Positions 15,325 to 23,016 of a stretch of 32,730 bases of DNA are shown here, one piece after another. Each line of letters opens with the position of its first letter. Positions within the stretch are counted from its first letter, which is position 1. The position numbers were made by a program, and so were the translations under genes. Location: the IMG/VR virus record IMGVR_UViG_3300047354_000144, positions 1-32,730 of that record; one strand, written 5' to 3'. Origin of the DNA: a virus. The notes under the pieces were generated by a model. The model was not told where the DNA came from. It did no database searches and worked only from the letters and a program-made list of their open reading frames with translations.

Positions 15325-17810
15325 GAAAATAAGAATTCAAGTGTTGAGATTTTTTCAGGCTGCCAACCCAAGGTGTTCAAGATAACCTTGAAAGGGTCTA
15401 GGAATGACTTTTCAAATTGTAGGTCATAGTCTATACTCTTGTCAAGTCCCAATTCTTTTGGGAACTGACCCATGAATGAAATTACATTTTGATTAATTTT
15501 GTTGGGAGTCTTAAGGTAAATGTATTTTACCTTATCACCATCACGAACAAGTGGATACTTATACGTGAGTTTGTTTGACTTGATATAATGATTATATAGT
15601 AGAGATCCCCGTACATGTATGGGGGTTCCAGAACTAAAGATGGTTACAGGATTGGACCACTTACCTAGATTGTTACATCCACGAGGGAATGCAATCTGAT
15701 CTGGGGGTAAAGATTTAAATTCTTCTCGGAACTTAGCAATAAACTTCTGCATGGCTTCCTCATCTTGCTGCATGATAACCTTAAGTCCGTCCTTAATCAT
15801 TTGACGGCATGGTGCAGGGGTAGATGACTTTACTGCCTCAATACCCATGATCTTAAGTTTGGGTTCGCGGAATCGTACACCCTCAATGTCCCAAGCATTA
15901 AGAATGTATCGCTTCTTAGCAGTCCAGATACCTTTATTAGCGATAGTCTCTCGCTTCATCTGCATCTTTTGGTCGTAGGCGTTGGCGTACGTTGCCAAGG
16001 ATTGATAAGAACGGTCAATAAACGGCTCAAGTTCCAACGTACACACCTTATCAAGGAACGTGACAACGCTCTCATCAGTTTTCTCTCTTCCCTTGTATAC
16101 TTGGTCAACCAAAGGACCCAGATTGAGGTAGATAGAATCAGTATCAGAAGCAATAACATAATCTTCACCGTCAGTTTTTAGAATTCTGTTAAGGTAATCA
16201 TTCATATCATTTTCAATCCAGCGAATGCTTACTTGCCCCGAGAGAGTAATCGCTTCAGCATTTGCCAGATTGAAGTATCGGAAGTATTGGTTTCCGATGG
16301 CACCATAGGCAGAGTTGAGTTGGATCTTTCTTGCCATTTGGATGTTGTTGAATCTTGACACAGATTTTTGTAGTGCCAGGGTTTCCTCAGGTGTGGTGGC
16401 ATCTTCAAGAGCTTGTTTAGCGGCAAGCATGTGCTTCTTGTAAAGTTTTCGTTCATCATAGATCTTCTGCATCATTTGTGGAAGGAAACCATGAATGTCT
16501 TTACGGTATTGAGCACCGTTAGCACACACTGCATAGTCGCCAGATAAATCAATCTCCTTTTTAAGGAGTTTGTCTACAGTAGCGTAGGGATGTTTAGTCT
16601 CAACCAGCGTTTCTGGCGAGATGTTGTACTGCATAATGAGGTGAGGGTATAGGGAGTTGAGGTCAAAACTGACAACCCAGTTATACAGTCCAGGAATAGG
16701 TTCTTTAACATAAGCACCTTCATACTTTTCATCTTTGTTTGCACGTTTCTTAGAGGGTACTACGAGATTCTTGGGTTTAAGATAATTATAGATCAACGTG
16801 TCCCACATACGAACCTGTGAGTACACATCTTCAAAGTTTACCTTAGCATCATATGCCATAGTCAATGCAAGTTCTAGCAAACGCATCTTATCTTCAAGAC
16901 GGTCCACTAGTTCCACGTCCATGATGTTGTAGTCAATGAACTTCTGCCAGTCACGGGTGTAGAAGTCCTTAAAATTATCGTATTCTGAGTGATCTAACTT
17001 ACGTTGACCCAGTTCTACAAATGCAATGTGATCTAAACGATAAGATTCCTGGTTAGTATAAGTAAATTTCTTATACAAGTCCATGTAATCTAGGATAGAT
17101 ACTCCACAAATATCAAATTGAATATTGCGACGACCCTGAATAAACAGTTCTTCCTCATCAACCTTGTTCCAGGGAGATAAAGATTTCATCCACTTCTCAC
17201 CTAGGATACGACTCACACGGCGACAGATGTATGGAATATCGTATAGGTTACAGTTCCAACCAGTAACAATGTCTGGAGTATTTTGCACCCACCAATTGAT
17301 AAAGTGAGTCAACATTTCATGTTCAGTATTGAAGATGTAATGCTCATGCTCACACTCAAACTCACGGATACCCCAGACAGTAAACTTTTTAGAGTTCATA
17401 TCACGGACAGTAATACAGAGCATACGCTCTGCTGCTGCCTCTGCATCAGGGAATCCATTCTCACACTCAACCTCAATATCAATAGCCAGAATATTCATCT
17501 GGTCCGTACGATAATCTATTTCTCCAGGAAAGTTTTCGGAGATGAACTGATATAGAAAACGATCATATCCATGAACTTCTACACCCTCAACATCCTCATA
17601 CTTAGCAGCAAACTGCCTTGCCTCACGAGCGTTTTCAAACTTGAGAGGTTTGACCGAGCGACCAGTAAGTGTCTTATATTTCTCTTCCTTATTACTGGTA
17701 ATAAAAAGAGTGGGAGAAAACTCAGTACGTGACTGAATTCTCTCTCCACCCTCAATGCCTCGGTAAAGAATATTATTACCGATCAGTTGGACGTTTGTGT
17801 AGAAACTCAC
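15321..17810 (-). CDS. 43: DNA polymerase, family B, T4 gp43-like
   Basis: This is the replicative polymerase with 3'-5' proofreading. Exonuclease motif I is AIDIEVE (109-115, D111 and E113), motif II is around [11 protein letters not shown] (184-194) and motif III is YNIMDVEL (294-301). Polymerase motif A is DLNSLYP (383-389), motif B is [13 protein letters not shown] (495-507) and motif C is DTDS (556-559). The C-terminus, ending in hydrophobic residues LEFLFS, fits a clamp-binding tail. The 829 residues make it slightly shorter than T4 gp43 (898), within the cyanophage range, and it is a single intact frame. A consensus promoter lies about 40 bases upstream. Confidence 0.97.
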   Translation of the reverse strand: MSFYTNVQLIGNNILYRGIEGGERIQSRTEFSPTLFITSNKEEKYKTLTGRSVKPLKFENAREARQFAAKYEDVEGVEVHGYDRFLYQFISENFPGEIDYRTDQMNILAIDIEVECENGFPDAEAAAERMLCITVRDMNSKKFTVWGIREFECEHEHYIFNTEHEMLTHFINWWVQNTPDIVTGWNCNLYDIPYICRRVSRILGEKWMKSLSPWNKVDEEELFIQGRRNIQFDICGVSILDYMDLYKKFTYTNQESYRLDHIAFVELGQRKLDHSEYDNFKDFYTRDWQKFIDYNIMDVELVDRLEDKMRLLELALTMAYDAKVNFEDVYSQVRMWDTLIYNYLKPKNLVVPSKKRANKDEKYEGAYVKEPIPGLYNWVVSFDLNSLYPHLIMQYNISPETLVETKHPYATVDKLLKKEIDLSGDYAVCANGAQYRKDIHGFLPQMMQKIYDERKLYKKHMLAAKQALEDATTPEETLALQKSVSRFNNIQMARKIQLNSAYGAIGNQYFRYFNLANAEAITLSGQVSIRWIENDMNDYLNRILKTDGEDYVIASDTDSIYLNLGPLVDQVYKGREKTDESVVTFLDKVCTLELEPFIDRSYQSLATYANAYDQKMQMKRETIANKGIWTAKKRYILNAWDIEGVRFREPKLKIMGIEAVKSSTPAPCRQMIKDGLKVIMQQDEEAMQKFIAKFREEFKSLPPDQIAFPRGCNNLGKWSNPVTIFSSGTPIHVRGSLLYNHYIKSNKLTYKYPLVRDGDKVKYIYLKTPNKINQNVISFMGQFPKELGLDKSIDYDLQFEKSFLDPFKVILNTLGWQPEKISTLEFLFS

Positions 17811-18046
17811 AGGGACTTGTACTTCTTCAGGATCTCGGGGCTTGGATCCACTATACTAAAGATTGAGTCAGATGTCAAGAAGAGATCACGTTGGTCCGCA
17901 TACTGGGGATACTCTTCCAAATTGCCATCTATAATTCTGTAGCATTTTTCAATGAAGCATGACGGTTCTTCATCTAATTCTTCAACATCACCAATTAAAT
18001 AATCATCAAGATTACCGTTCTTAAGTAGAACTACTTTCACTGACAT
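17807..18046 (-). CDS. LSm-like small protein upstream of gp43 (paralogue C)
   Basis: The 79-residue product starts VKVVLLKNGNLDDYLIGDV and ends with a segment matching the two paralogues at 18021-18434 and 25481-25768: a hydrophobic strand, then V-D-P or equivalent, then LKKYKSL. The pattern of a first strand 'VK..R.L.NGE' and a last strand before 'Y' resembles small SH3-like or LSm-like beta barrels, although the fold is inferred. It overlaps the gp43 start by 4 bases and contains the gp43 promoter in its 3' end. The function is unknown; a role in binding replication proteins or RNA is possible. Confidence 0.72.
   Translation of the reverse strand: MSVKVVLLKNGNLDDYLIGDVEELDEEPSCFIEKCYRIIDGNLEEYPQYADQRDLFLTSDSIFSIVDPSPEILKKYKSL
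17850..17878 (-). promoter_or_regulatory. Sigma70-type promoter for gp43 operon
   Basis: On the minus strand TTGACA (17878-17873), a 17-base spacer and TATAGT (17855-17850) match the host sigma70 consensus in 11 of 12 bases. It lies 40 bases upstream of the gp43 start, inside the upstream gene. Confidence 0.72.
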
Positions 18047-18434
18047 TCTGTTTATCCTTTAGGAGTTGTGTATACTGATCAGCAACTTGAGTATGTGGGT
18101 CATACACTGTTACTACTTCATCAATTCGTAAGAAGAACTCACGATTTCTTGAGAGGGGACACCAAGGATAGAGAATGAGAGTAGGTTGTTTTGCTTCTTC
18201 CTCATTTTCTGAGAGGAGTTCAGTCTCATCATCACCCTCAATTTCCTCATCATCAATCAATCCCTCTCCCCACATCGCCATCTCCATCTCTTCACTGTCC
18301 TCTAAGATTACACTATAAGGTTCATTGAATTGAAATGCAACAGCAGTTTTACTGGGATCGTCTTTTGCACTTACCTCTTTGATATCTGCAATGACATCCT
18401 CACCGTTTCTTAGTCTTGCGATTTTTACGGACAT
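18021..18434 (-). CDS. LSm-like protein with acidic insert (paralogue B)
   Basis: The 137-residue product begins VKIARLRNGEDVIADIKEV, very like the paralogue at 25481-25768 (VKLLRIVSGEEIVAEV). It has a highly acidic insertion (about 62-85, many Glu/Asp) and a matching end: FFLRIDEVVTVYDPHTQVADQYTQLL compares with MDHVIYVATAHPSVVAKYNEM. It overlaps the next gene by 26 bases. The function is unknown. The fold assignment is inferred from the strand pattern, not demonstrated. Confidence 0.78.
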   Translation of the reverse strand: MSVKIARLRNGEDVIADIKEVSAKDDPSKTAVAFQFNEPYSVILEDSEEMEMAMWGEGLIDDEEIEGDDETELLSENEEEAKQPTLILYPWCPLSRNREFFLRIDEVVTVYDPHTQVADQYTQLLKDKQNVSESSST

Positions 18435-18630
18435 AATTTTTATGACTAATAGTACTAATTGTTTCGTTTACGATGTTCTTTAAGACTTTGGATGTGTGGG
18501 TATCATTTTGATATGCCACATTTCTAGCATACTCCAAGATATCTTCCATCATATACGAGGGAAGTTCTACTGTCAAGATTTCTCTTTCACCAGAATATCC
18601 TGGAGGAGAACAGTTATAGTAAAAATTCAT
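18400..18630 (-). CDS. Small protein of unknown function
   Basis: The 76-residue product has a Tyr/Pro-rich start (NFYYNCSPPGY), a central acidic helix (EDILEYARNVAYQ) and a strongly basic end (RKNRKTKKR). A good ribosome binding site (GGAG, 7 bases before the ATG) and its place right after the terminator at 18641-18670 support it as a real gene. It overlaps the next start by 35 bases. A sigma70-type promoter lies inside its coding region. No family was recognised. Confidence 0.65.
   Translation of the reverse strand: MNFYYNCSPPGYSGEREILTVELPSYMMEDILEYARNVAYQNDTHTSKVLKNIVNETISTISHKNYVRKNRKTKKR
18548..18576 (-). promoter_or_regulatory. Sigma70-type promoter inside the 76-residue gene
   Basis: On the minus strand TTGACA (18576-18571), 17 bases and TATGAT (18553-18548) match the sigma70 consensus in 11 of 12 bases. 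It would start a transcript about 110 bases before the gene at 18434, the LSm-like paralogue leading into gp43. Confidence 0.6.
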
Positions 18631-18640
18631 TACTTCTCCA

Positions 18641-18670
18641 ATAAAAAGAGACCCCCTAAGGGAGTCTCTT
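18641..18670 (-). terminator. Rho-independent terminator after the beta-barrel gene
   Basis: On the minus strand AAGAGACTCCC and GGGGGTCTCTT pair (one G-U wobble) across a UUA loop and are followed by TTTAT as part of a TTTTTAT run. It isolates the outer-membrane protein gene from the gp43 operon. Confidence 0.88.
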
Positions 18671-18696
18671 CAGTTCCTAGTATATAGGAGGTTTTA

Positions 18697-19068
18697 TCAG
18701 AAGGAGTACTTCAAACCCAACTTCGTTCCGTAACCACGGTCAACGTTGTCGTCACCTGATCCAACGAAGGAGACTTCGCCATATGCTCCAAGAGCATCGG
18801 TCAAACCGATACCAACGCCTGCCTTGCCAGAAGGAACGGTGTCGCTCTCAGCACCGTCAGGGGAGACTACAGTAGCGCCGCCTTGGACGTAGTACGAAGC
18901 GTTCTCACCAATAGCGCCTTCGTAACCCACGTGCAGGTCAGTCGCGGTTCCATTGTAGCTGGATCCCGTGAAACCAGAGTTGGCTTCCACGTTAACGTAG
19001 GGGCCAGCGAAAGCGGCACCAGCAGAGACAGAAAGGGCAGCGGTTGCTGCGAATACAGATTTGATCAT
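18697..19068 (-). CDS. Small outer-membrane beta-barrel protein
   Basis: Residues 1-21 are a Sec signal peptide ending in AAFA, followed by GPYVNVEANSGF. The mature protein of about 102 residues shows alternating polar/hydrophobic strands (DLHVGYEGAIG, ASYYVQGGATVV, AGVGIGLTDALGAYGEVSFVG) and ends in LGLKYSF, a C-terminal aromatic beta-signal used by the BAM complex. This fits an eight-stranded OmpA/Opa-like barrel. The coding sequence is visibly richer in G+C than its neighbours, suggesting transfer from a host. It is a monocistron, with its own consensus promoter, a structured leader and a terminator. A role in altering the host surface is plausible but inferred; no receptor or porin function can be read from the sequence. 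Confidence 0.82.
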   Translation of the reverse strand: MIKSVFAATAALSVSAGAAFAGPYVNVEANSGFTGSSYNGTATDLHVGYEGAIGENASYYVQGGATVVSPDGAESDTVPSGKAGVGIGLTDALGAYGEVSFVGSGDDNVDRGYGTKLGLKYSF

Positions 19069-19174
19069 TTTTGTTTAAAATTTATTTGCTTGTGGAGTTT
19101 AACCCACAGATGATAGAAGACCCGACTAGTCTTCGTTTTTGTAACAACTCGCAATGAATTGCTAGCAAGTATTT
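19069..19174 (-). promoter_or_regulatory. Structured 5' leader of the beta-barrel gene
   Basis: About 100 bases separate the promoter from the ATG. The leader can form a 6-bp hairpin (19116-19121 with 19129-19134, 7-base loop), a 5-bp hairpin (19091-19095 with 19104-19108) and a small GCAA/TTGC hairpin (19151-19162). No clear Shine-Dalgarno precedes the ATG. Control of translation or message stability is possible. No known riboswitch class is recognised. Confidence 0.45.
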
Positions 19175-19203
19175 AGTATAACAGGAGTTGGATTATCTGT
19201 CAA
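19175..19203 (-). promoter_or_regulatory. Consensus sigma70 promoter for the beta-barrel gene
   Basis: On the minus strand TTGACA (19203-19198), a 17-base spacer and TATACT (19180-19175), with an extended -10 TG, give a strong promoter. The end of the -10 box overlaps a CTAAATA late-type string (19176-19170), so the gene might also be read late. Confidence 0.8.
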
Positions 19204-19255
19204 GATGACCGAACTCCAATGACGATATCATATAGGTATGATAAGGTATACTTAT

Positions 19256-19477
19256 TCAGTAGTCCATGGGTCCGCCATAACGGATACAGGTCTTTTTGTT
19301 TTCTGCTGATGATCTACACCACTGTCTAACATAAGAATCTGCATCCATATTCATTGCGTAGTGAGCATGGTTATGTAATGCTCCTATTGTAATCAGGATT
19401 CCAATCGTAATCAGATTATAGTGTGTCGCTGGATGGCACACTATCACTTTCAGGTAGTTGAGAACTTTGGATTTCAT
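19256..19477 (-). CDS. Small single-span membrane protein
   Basis: The 73-residue product has a basic N-terminus, a hydrophobic helix (LITIGILITIGAL, about 22-34), and a periplasmic or cytoplasmic tail with Cys-rich and basic residues (WCRSSAENKKTCIRY). AAAGG lies before the ATG. It overlaps the 3' end of hsp20 by 62 bases. I do not know its function. Confidence 0.62.
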   Translation of the reverse strand: MKSKVLNYLKVIVCHPATHYNLITIGILITIGALHNHAHYAMNMDADSYVRQWCRSSAENKKTCIRYGGPMDY

Positions 19478-19916
19478 AAACCTTTAGTTTCTGGTGATCG
19501 GGAATGACCTTCTGTAATTCTATCACAAGTAGTCCGTCTTGGAAAGAGACCTTCCCAATTTCTACATCATCTGAAAGGTTGAATCCCCTAGCAAATGTTC
19601 TCGTGCTGACTCCACGGTGAACATACTCGTGATCAGGATCAGTATGTTGATGTGGTGCTTTGGATTTGATCAGCAATACATTTGATTCAGTGGACACTTC
19701 TACCGCATCTGGTGACCATCCAGCAAGTGCCATTTCAATGCGCCACTTGATGTTTGATTCTTTCACCAGATTGTATGGAGGATATGCATCGTTTACACTA
19801 CCAATTCCATATGAATGTAGTCTATAAACAATATCATCTAGTCCAATACTATATCTTTCAACAGCATCTACCACGGCATTCATATCTTTTGCCGTGAACT
19901 TTCTCAGTCCAGTCAT
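19416..19916 (-). CDS. hsp20: Hsp20 / alpha-crystallin small heat-shock protein
   Basis: Small heat-shock proteins hold unfolding proteins in a refoldable state; they are common in T4-like cyanophages. The alpha-crystallin domain covers about 55-145: IKWRIEMALAGWSPDAVEVS, then STESNVLLIKSKAP and HRGVSTRTFARGFNLSDDVEIGKVSFQDGLLVIELQK when read in short blocks, with the typical A-x-x-x-n-G-x-L/V-x-I motif as FQDGLLVIEL. The start is set at the ATG at 19916 because AAGGAG precedes it and the CATAAATA motif lies upstream; an in-frame ATG at 19970 would be close to the predicted transcript start. The gene gives 166 residues. Confidence 0.93.
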   Translation of the reverse strand: MTGLRKFTAKDMNAVVDAVERYSIGLDDIVYRLHSYGIGSVNDAYPPYNLVKESNIKWRIEMALAGWSPDAVEVSTESNVLLIKSKAPHQHTDPDHEYVHRGVSTRTFARGFNLSDDVEIGKVSFQDGLLVIELQKVIPDHQKLKVYEIQSSQLPESDSVPSSDTL

Positions 19917-19973
19917 GTATCTACTCCTTATAAAGCGAGTGTGAATTGTGTGGTCCCCGAAGGCAACCAAATT

Positions 19974-19981
19974 TATTTATG
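19974..19981 (-). promoter_or_regulatory. Late-promoter-like motif (CATAAATA) for hsp20
   Basis: The minus strand reads CATAAATA, one base from the T4 late consensus, 58 bases upstream of the hsp20 ATG in the divergent gap. Confidence 0.55.
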
Positions 19982-19992
19982 ACCGAATAAAT

Positions 19993-20005
19993 GTACACTG
20001 TGTAC
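19993..20005. repeat. Inverted repeat in the divergent intergenic gap
   Basis: GTACAC, one base and GTGTAC form a perfect 6-bp inverted repeat between the hsp20 late motif and the plus-strand late motif. Its symmetry and position suit a site for a dimeric regulator, but no regulator is identified. Confidence 0.4.
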
Positions 20006-20017
20006 GGTTATCCAAAC

Positions 20018-20025
20018 ACTAAATA
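20018..20025 (+). promoter_or_regulatory. Late-promoter-like motif (ACTAAATA) for the plus-strand island
   Basis: ACTAAATA on the plus strand, 28 bases before the ATG at 20053, is the best candidate promoter for the three plus-strand genes. It matches the late consensus only in its CTAAATA-like core. Confidence 0.45.
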
Positions 20026-20052
20026 CTAATGACAAACTAACGATAGACTACG

Positions 20053-20553
20053 ATGAAAAAACTCATCCCTGTCGTAATGATTTTAATATCTGCCTCGGCT
20101 GCTCAAGCAGGTGGATTAGTGAGTTCACAATCTTCTAGTGTTCAACTAACTGTTGACGCTGCTAGATCAACTGCCGTAAGAGTAGGCAACTCCTATAGTA
20201 TTTCAGGCACCAATGTTGGCACCTCAGATGGAACAACCGCTGGTGTACTTTCAACTGGCACGATTACCAGTGGAGTATATTCTCCTGGTACGATTTCTGC
20301 AAGTCAACTTTCGGCAACTAACGGAGAGTCATTCTCTTACAGCACTTCCTTTACTCAAGGTGATGCTATCCCAACTGCTGCTCCTACTGTAGGAGATGTT
20401 CCTAACTTCAGTAATGTAACTTCTTACACTGCTGGTTCTGCTGGTTCTCTAGCAGGTACTGTACTTTCTACAGGTGCTCTTACGGTGACAGCTGGTGGAG
20501 CTGGTACTACTGCAACTGGACAATTCGTAAGTGAGATCACTGTAATTGACTAA
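20053..20553 (+). CDS. Secreted Ser/Thr/Gly-rich protein (island gene 1)
   Basis: Residues 1-19 are a Sec signal peptide (MKKLIPVVMILISASAAQA). The mature protein of about 147 residues is almost free of charged residues and is built of Ser, Thr, Gly, Ala and Val in beta-prone repeats, for example AGVLSTGTITSG and GTVLSTGALTVTAG. No Cys and no catalytic motif are seen. It looks like an exported, beta-rich, fibre- or surface-forming protein. It is the first gene of a plus-strand island and is followed after 11 bases by the next gene with a strong AGGAGG ribosome binding site. Confidence 0.78.
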   Translation: MKKLIPVVMILISASAAQAGGLVSSQSSSVQLTVDAARSTAVRVGNSYSISGTNVGTSDGTTAGVLSTGTITSGVYSPGTISASQLSATNGESFSYSTSFTQGDAIPTAAPTVGDVPNFSNVTSYTAGSAGSLAGTVLSTGALTVTAGGAGTTATGQFVSEITVID

Positions 20554-20564
20554 GGAGGATCGCA

Positions 20565-21002
20565 ATGAATACTATGATTCGTTGGTCTGCGATAAGTGCG
20601 GCGGTTGCAAGTGCCATACCTGTAGCTGCCCTGGCGGTCCCCGTAGTCCCAAATTTCACACAGGGCTCAATGACCAGCAGGACGGAGACCACTCAGACGA
20701 TAACTGAGACAATAAATAGCATGGATTATAATACTGGGTATCAGTATTCTGCTACTGGTAATGGCGTTACCGCTAATGGGAACCTGTCACCTGGCACGGG
20801 TTCCACAAATGTAACTATTAATGGAGTGACTTCATCATGGACTGGGGTAACAAACAAACCTACATTCACACAGACGATACCAGGACAAGCGTTTCAATTC
20901 ACAGAAACTTATCAAGGACCTGGTTTAAGCAATCAGACAATTATAAACAGAACCACAGAGGTTACAAGCGTAACCGATACTACAAGTATCTTCTCCCAAT
21001 AA
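20565..21002 (+). CDS. Secreted Thr-rich protein (island gene 2)
   Basis: AAGGAGG lies just before the ATG. Residues 1-24 are a signal peptide (hydrophobic AISAAVASAIPVAALA). The mature part of about 120 residues is Thr/Asn/Gly-rich (TETTQTITETINSM, NGVTANGNLSPGTG) with no Cys and little charge, as in island gene 1. No family was recognised. Its last 166 bases overlap the reading frame of island gene 3 in the +2 frame. Confidence 0.72.
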   Translation: MNTMIRWSAISAAVASAIPVAALAVPVVPNFTQGSMTSRTETTQTITETINSMDYNTGYQYSATGNGVTANGNLSPGTGSTNVTINGVTSSWTGVTNKPTFTQTIPGQAFQFTETYQGPGLSNQTIINRTTEVTSVTDTTSIFSQ

Positions 21003-21736
21003 CATTATTATTCGCGAACCCTTCTTATGCTGAAACTGTTGGTGGTGTGTCTGCTACTGCTTCTCCTGTGGCTAATAGTTCAGGCTCCGTTACAAACCAA
21101 GCTATTCAAGTCCTTCAGGGACCATATATTACAAACACCTACGGTGGAGGTATACAGTGTCAGGGTCCCACTCGCAACTTCACCCCGTATGTAACTGGTA
21201 GTGCATCAGCATCTAAACCATACGAACCTTACTATAATGATCCAGTATATGATGTCAGTGATCTAGATGAAGATGGTTTGATTGATAATCCAGGTGACAT
21301 CCTCTTCCATAAAAAAACTAGAACTGGACAGAAAGATAACTATAGTCTAGGTGTAGGTTTCTCTATGACATGGAGCACACCTACCGATAAAAAATTACAA
21401 GATCTCTGTAAGGAAGCAGCTGCTTCTAACATTGAGATGATGCAGCAAATAACTGCCAACAAAAGATTAGACTTTGAGATTGCAAGACTTAAGAATTGCG
21501 GAACACTAATGAAGGATGGAATTAGTTTCCACCCTAACAGCCCTTACTATAAAATATGTGCTGATGTCGTAGTGCAGAACGTGACTACAATCAAACAGCA
21601 TAGGCATTCAATCCCTAGTCCTACTTCTTCGTCTTCGCCTTCACAGACCGAAGTTTTGCAATCGCTTGATTCCGATCCCTCTGTTCTGCTCGGCGGTCCT
21701 CTACAGACAAGACCTTTAGTTTCTTCCCCCGAATAG
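20837..21736 (+). CDS. Exported protein with Ca-binding-like loop (island gene 3)
   Basis: The frame from the ATG at 20837 encodes 299 residues. A signal-peptide-like segment occurs only at about 44-65 (KRNRYYKYLLPITLLFANPSYA), with the likely mature start at ETVGG. The first 43 residues, polar and in the overlap with gene 2, may not be translated; but no ATG, GTG or TTG is available nearer to the signal. The mature protein has a D-x-D-x-D-G-x-x-D loop (142-150), as in dockerin or thrombospondin type 3 calcium sites, several Cys, a Cys-containing helical region (208-270) and a Ser/Pro-rich tail. The 3' end overlaps the convergent gene by 116 bases. Confidence 0.68.
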   Translation: MDWGNKQTYIHTDDTRTSVSIHRNLSRTWFKQSDNYKQNHRGYKRNRYYKYLLPITLLFANPSYAETVGGVSATASPVANSSGSVTNQAIQVLQGPYITNTYGGGIQCQGPTRNFTPYVTGSASASKPYEPYYNDPVYDVSDLDEDGLIDNPGDILFHKKTRTGQKDNYSLGVGFSMTWSTPTDKKLQDLCKEAAASNIEMMQQITANKRLDFEIARLKNCGTLMKDGISFHPNSPYYKICADVVVQNVTTIKQHRHSIPSPTSSSSPSQTEVLQSLDSDPSVLLGGPLQTRPLVSSPE

Positions 21737-22412
21737 AAGCAACCTTCTTTAAAACTTTCTTCACTGTAGGTTTGATTACCTTTAGAAGAATGTCAGCGAA
21801 TGGTTTAGCAAGCAGTGCAGATGTAGTAGCAACTACAGCAATACCCCCAGTGGTGATAACAACACCAGTTGGGGGTAATCCATTTAATACTTGTGTGATG
21901 ATAGGTACATCACCTACCTCTCGGATACATTGGTCTCCTACCAACTTGTATCCTAATACTTCTTTACGTCCACTATCAAACAGGAACCCCACGGGTTCTG
22001 CATCTAACTGTTCTTGAGTAGGACATTGAATGTTTGCTGCTGATGGTGCAGCTGGTGGTGGAGGAGGTGTAGCCTTTGCTTCGGTATCCGTTTCTTTCTT
22101 AGGTTCAACTGGTTTCACCTGTGGCGGTCCAGTCAAAACCATTTGATTTGGTTCGTAATTAATCGGATTGAAACTAGGAGTACCAGCATCACAGTATATG
22201 ACTGGATCATCATCCACCAATAGATTTTGGTTTTCATTATTGGCAGAGTTTGCTTCAACGCATCCTGGTATATTGACAATAGGGAGTCCTATATTAACAG
22301 TGACAGGTGGGGAACTAAACCGTGAGGTTACAGGTTCTGGATATGTCCCAACCTCAGGTATTTTTAGTTTACCTACTGTAATTTTACTCGTCCCTATCCT
22401 CGGAATATCCAT
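21621..22412 (-). CDS. Proline-rich membrane protein, conserved in cyanophages
   Basis: I use the ATG at 22412, which overlaps the upstream stop (TGATG), instead of the TTG two codons earlier. The 263-residue product begins MDIPRIGTSKITVGKLKIPEVG. It has a Pro-rich acidic stretch (about 95-125, with PPPPPAAP), two Cys pairs, one or two membrane segments (about 185-215, VVITTGGIAVVATTSALLA) and a strongly basic C-terminus (KKVLKKVASIRGKKLKV...). I recall similar cyanophage proteins of unknown function. It is the last gene of the small-membrane-protein block and runs convergently into the plus-strand island. Confidence 0.72.
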   Translation of the reverse strand: MDIPRIGTSKITVGKLKIPEVGTYPEPVTSRFSSPPVTVNIGLPIVNIPGCVEANSANNENQNLLVDDDPVIYCDAGTPSFNPINYEPNQMVLTGPPQVKPVEPKKETDTEAKATPPPPPAAPSAANIQCPTQEQLDAEPVGFLFDSGRKEVLGYKLVGDQCIREVGDVPIITQVLNGLPPTGVVITTGGIAVVATTSALLAKPFADILLKVIKPTVKKVLKKVASIRGKKLKVLSVEDRRAEQRDRNQAIAKLRSVKAKTKK

Positions 22413-23014
22413 CAGCAATCATTGAATACACTACCAACTTGAGAACCAAGCGATGACCCTGCTTTCTGTCCTAGAAGCAATGCCCATCCACCTGCCAACC
22501 AACCCACGTAGGGGATGCTAGCAAGGGCAGGAACAGCGACACCAGCAGCGATAGCACTACCCGCCATTGCACCTTGAGACCGTGCTCCAGCGTCCGCCAC
22601 GATACACTCTATGTCTTTTGCAGACTTTCCCTCGCCGTCTAATGCAGCACCTCCTAGGTTGCGTGTGCCGTCCATAGTGAACTGATCACGACGCCACTCA
22701 TTTCTAACTTCGGATCCACCACCAAACAATCCTCTCCTTTCTTTATCAACTTCTAGAGACCTTTCGGACTCAAGAATAGCAGGATCGTTTGCACGATACT
22801 CAATTTCATATCCATCCTTACCTGCTTTAATAGTATAAGATGAATAATCTCCACGAGGGATATTGATTGTAGGAACCTGAGGAACTTTTGGTTCTTCTGG
22901 TCTGTTAATAACATAACCCAACAAGCCAATATGTGCCAAGGCAAAGAGTCCACCTAGTGTGAACGCAATCGTTTTGACTGGTGACTTGATCTCTACTTGC
23001 TTAGTATCTTCCAT
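22412..23014 (-). CDS. Membrane protein with glycine-zipper C-terminus
   Basis: The 200-residue product has an N-terminal membrane helix (about 14-37, VKTIAFTLGGLFALAHIGLL), a polar domain (45-135) and a C-terminal hydrophobic Gly/Ala segment (about 145-195, GAMAGSAIAAGVAVPALAS ... GQKAGSSLGSQVGSVF) with repeated small-x-x-x-Gly spacing, the glycine-zipper pattern seen in membrane-inserting and pore-forming phage proteins. It ends in Cys. Three bases separate it from the upstream gene. No named family. Confidence 0.7.
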   Translation of the reverse strand: MEDTKQVEIKSPVKTIAFTLGGLFALAHIGLLGYVINRPEEPKVPQVPTINIPRGDYSSYTIKAGKDGYEIEYRANDPAILESERSLEVDKERRGLFGGGSEVRNEWRRDQFTMDGTRNLGGAALDGEGKSAKDIECIVADAGARSQGAMAGSAIAAGVAVPALASIPYVGWLAGGWALLLGQKAGSSLGSQVGSVFNDC

Positions 23015-23016
23015 GA

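Noticed and set aside
18679-18684. TATACT just after the beta-barrel gene.
   Set aside because: No -35 match at 16-18 bases, and the terminator follows immediately.
19116-19140. Hairpin followed by GTTTTTG on the plus strand, like a terminator.
   Set aside because: No plus-strand gene lies upstream to terminate; read on the minus strand it belongs to the leader of the beta-barrel gene.
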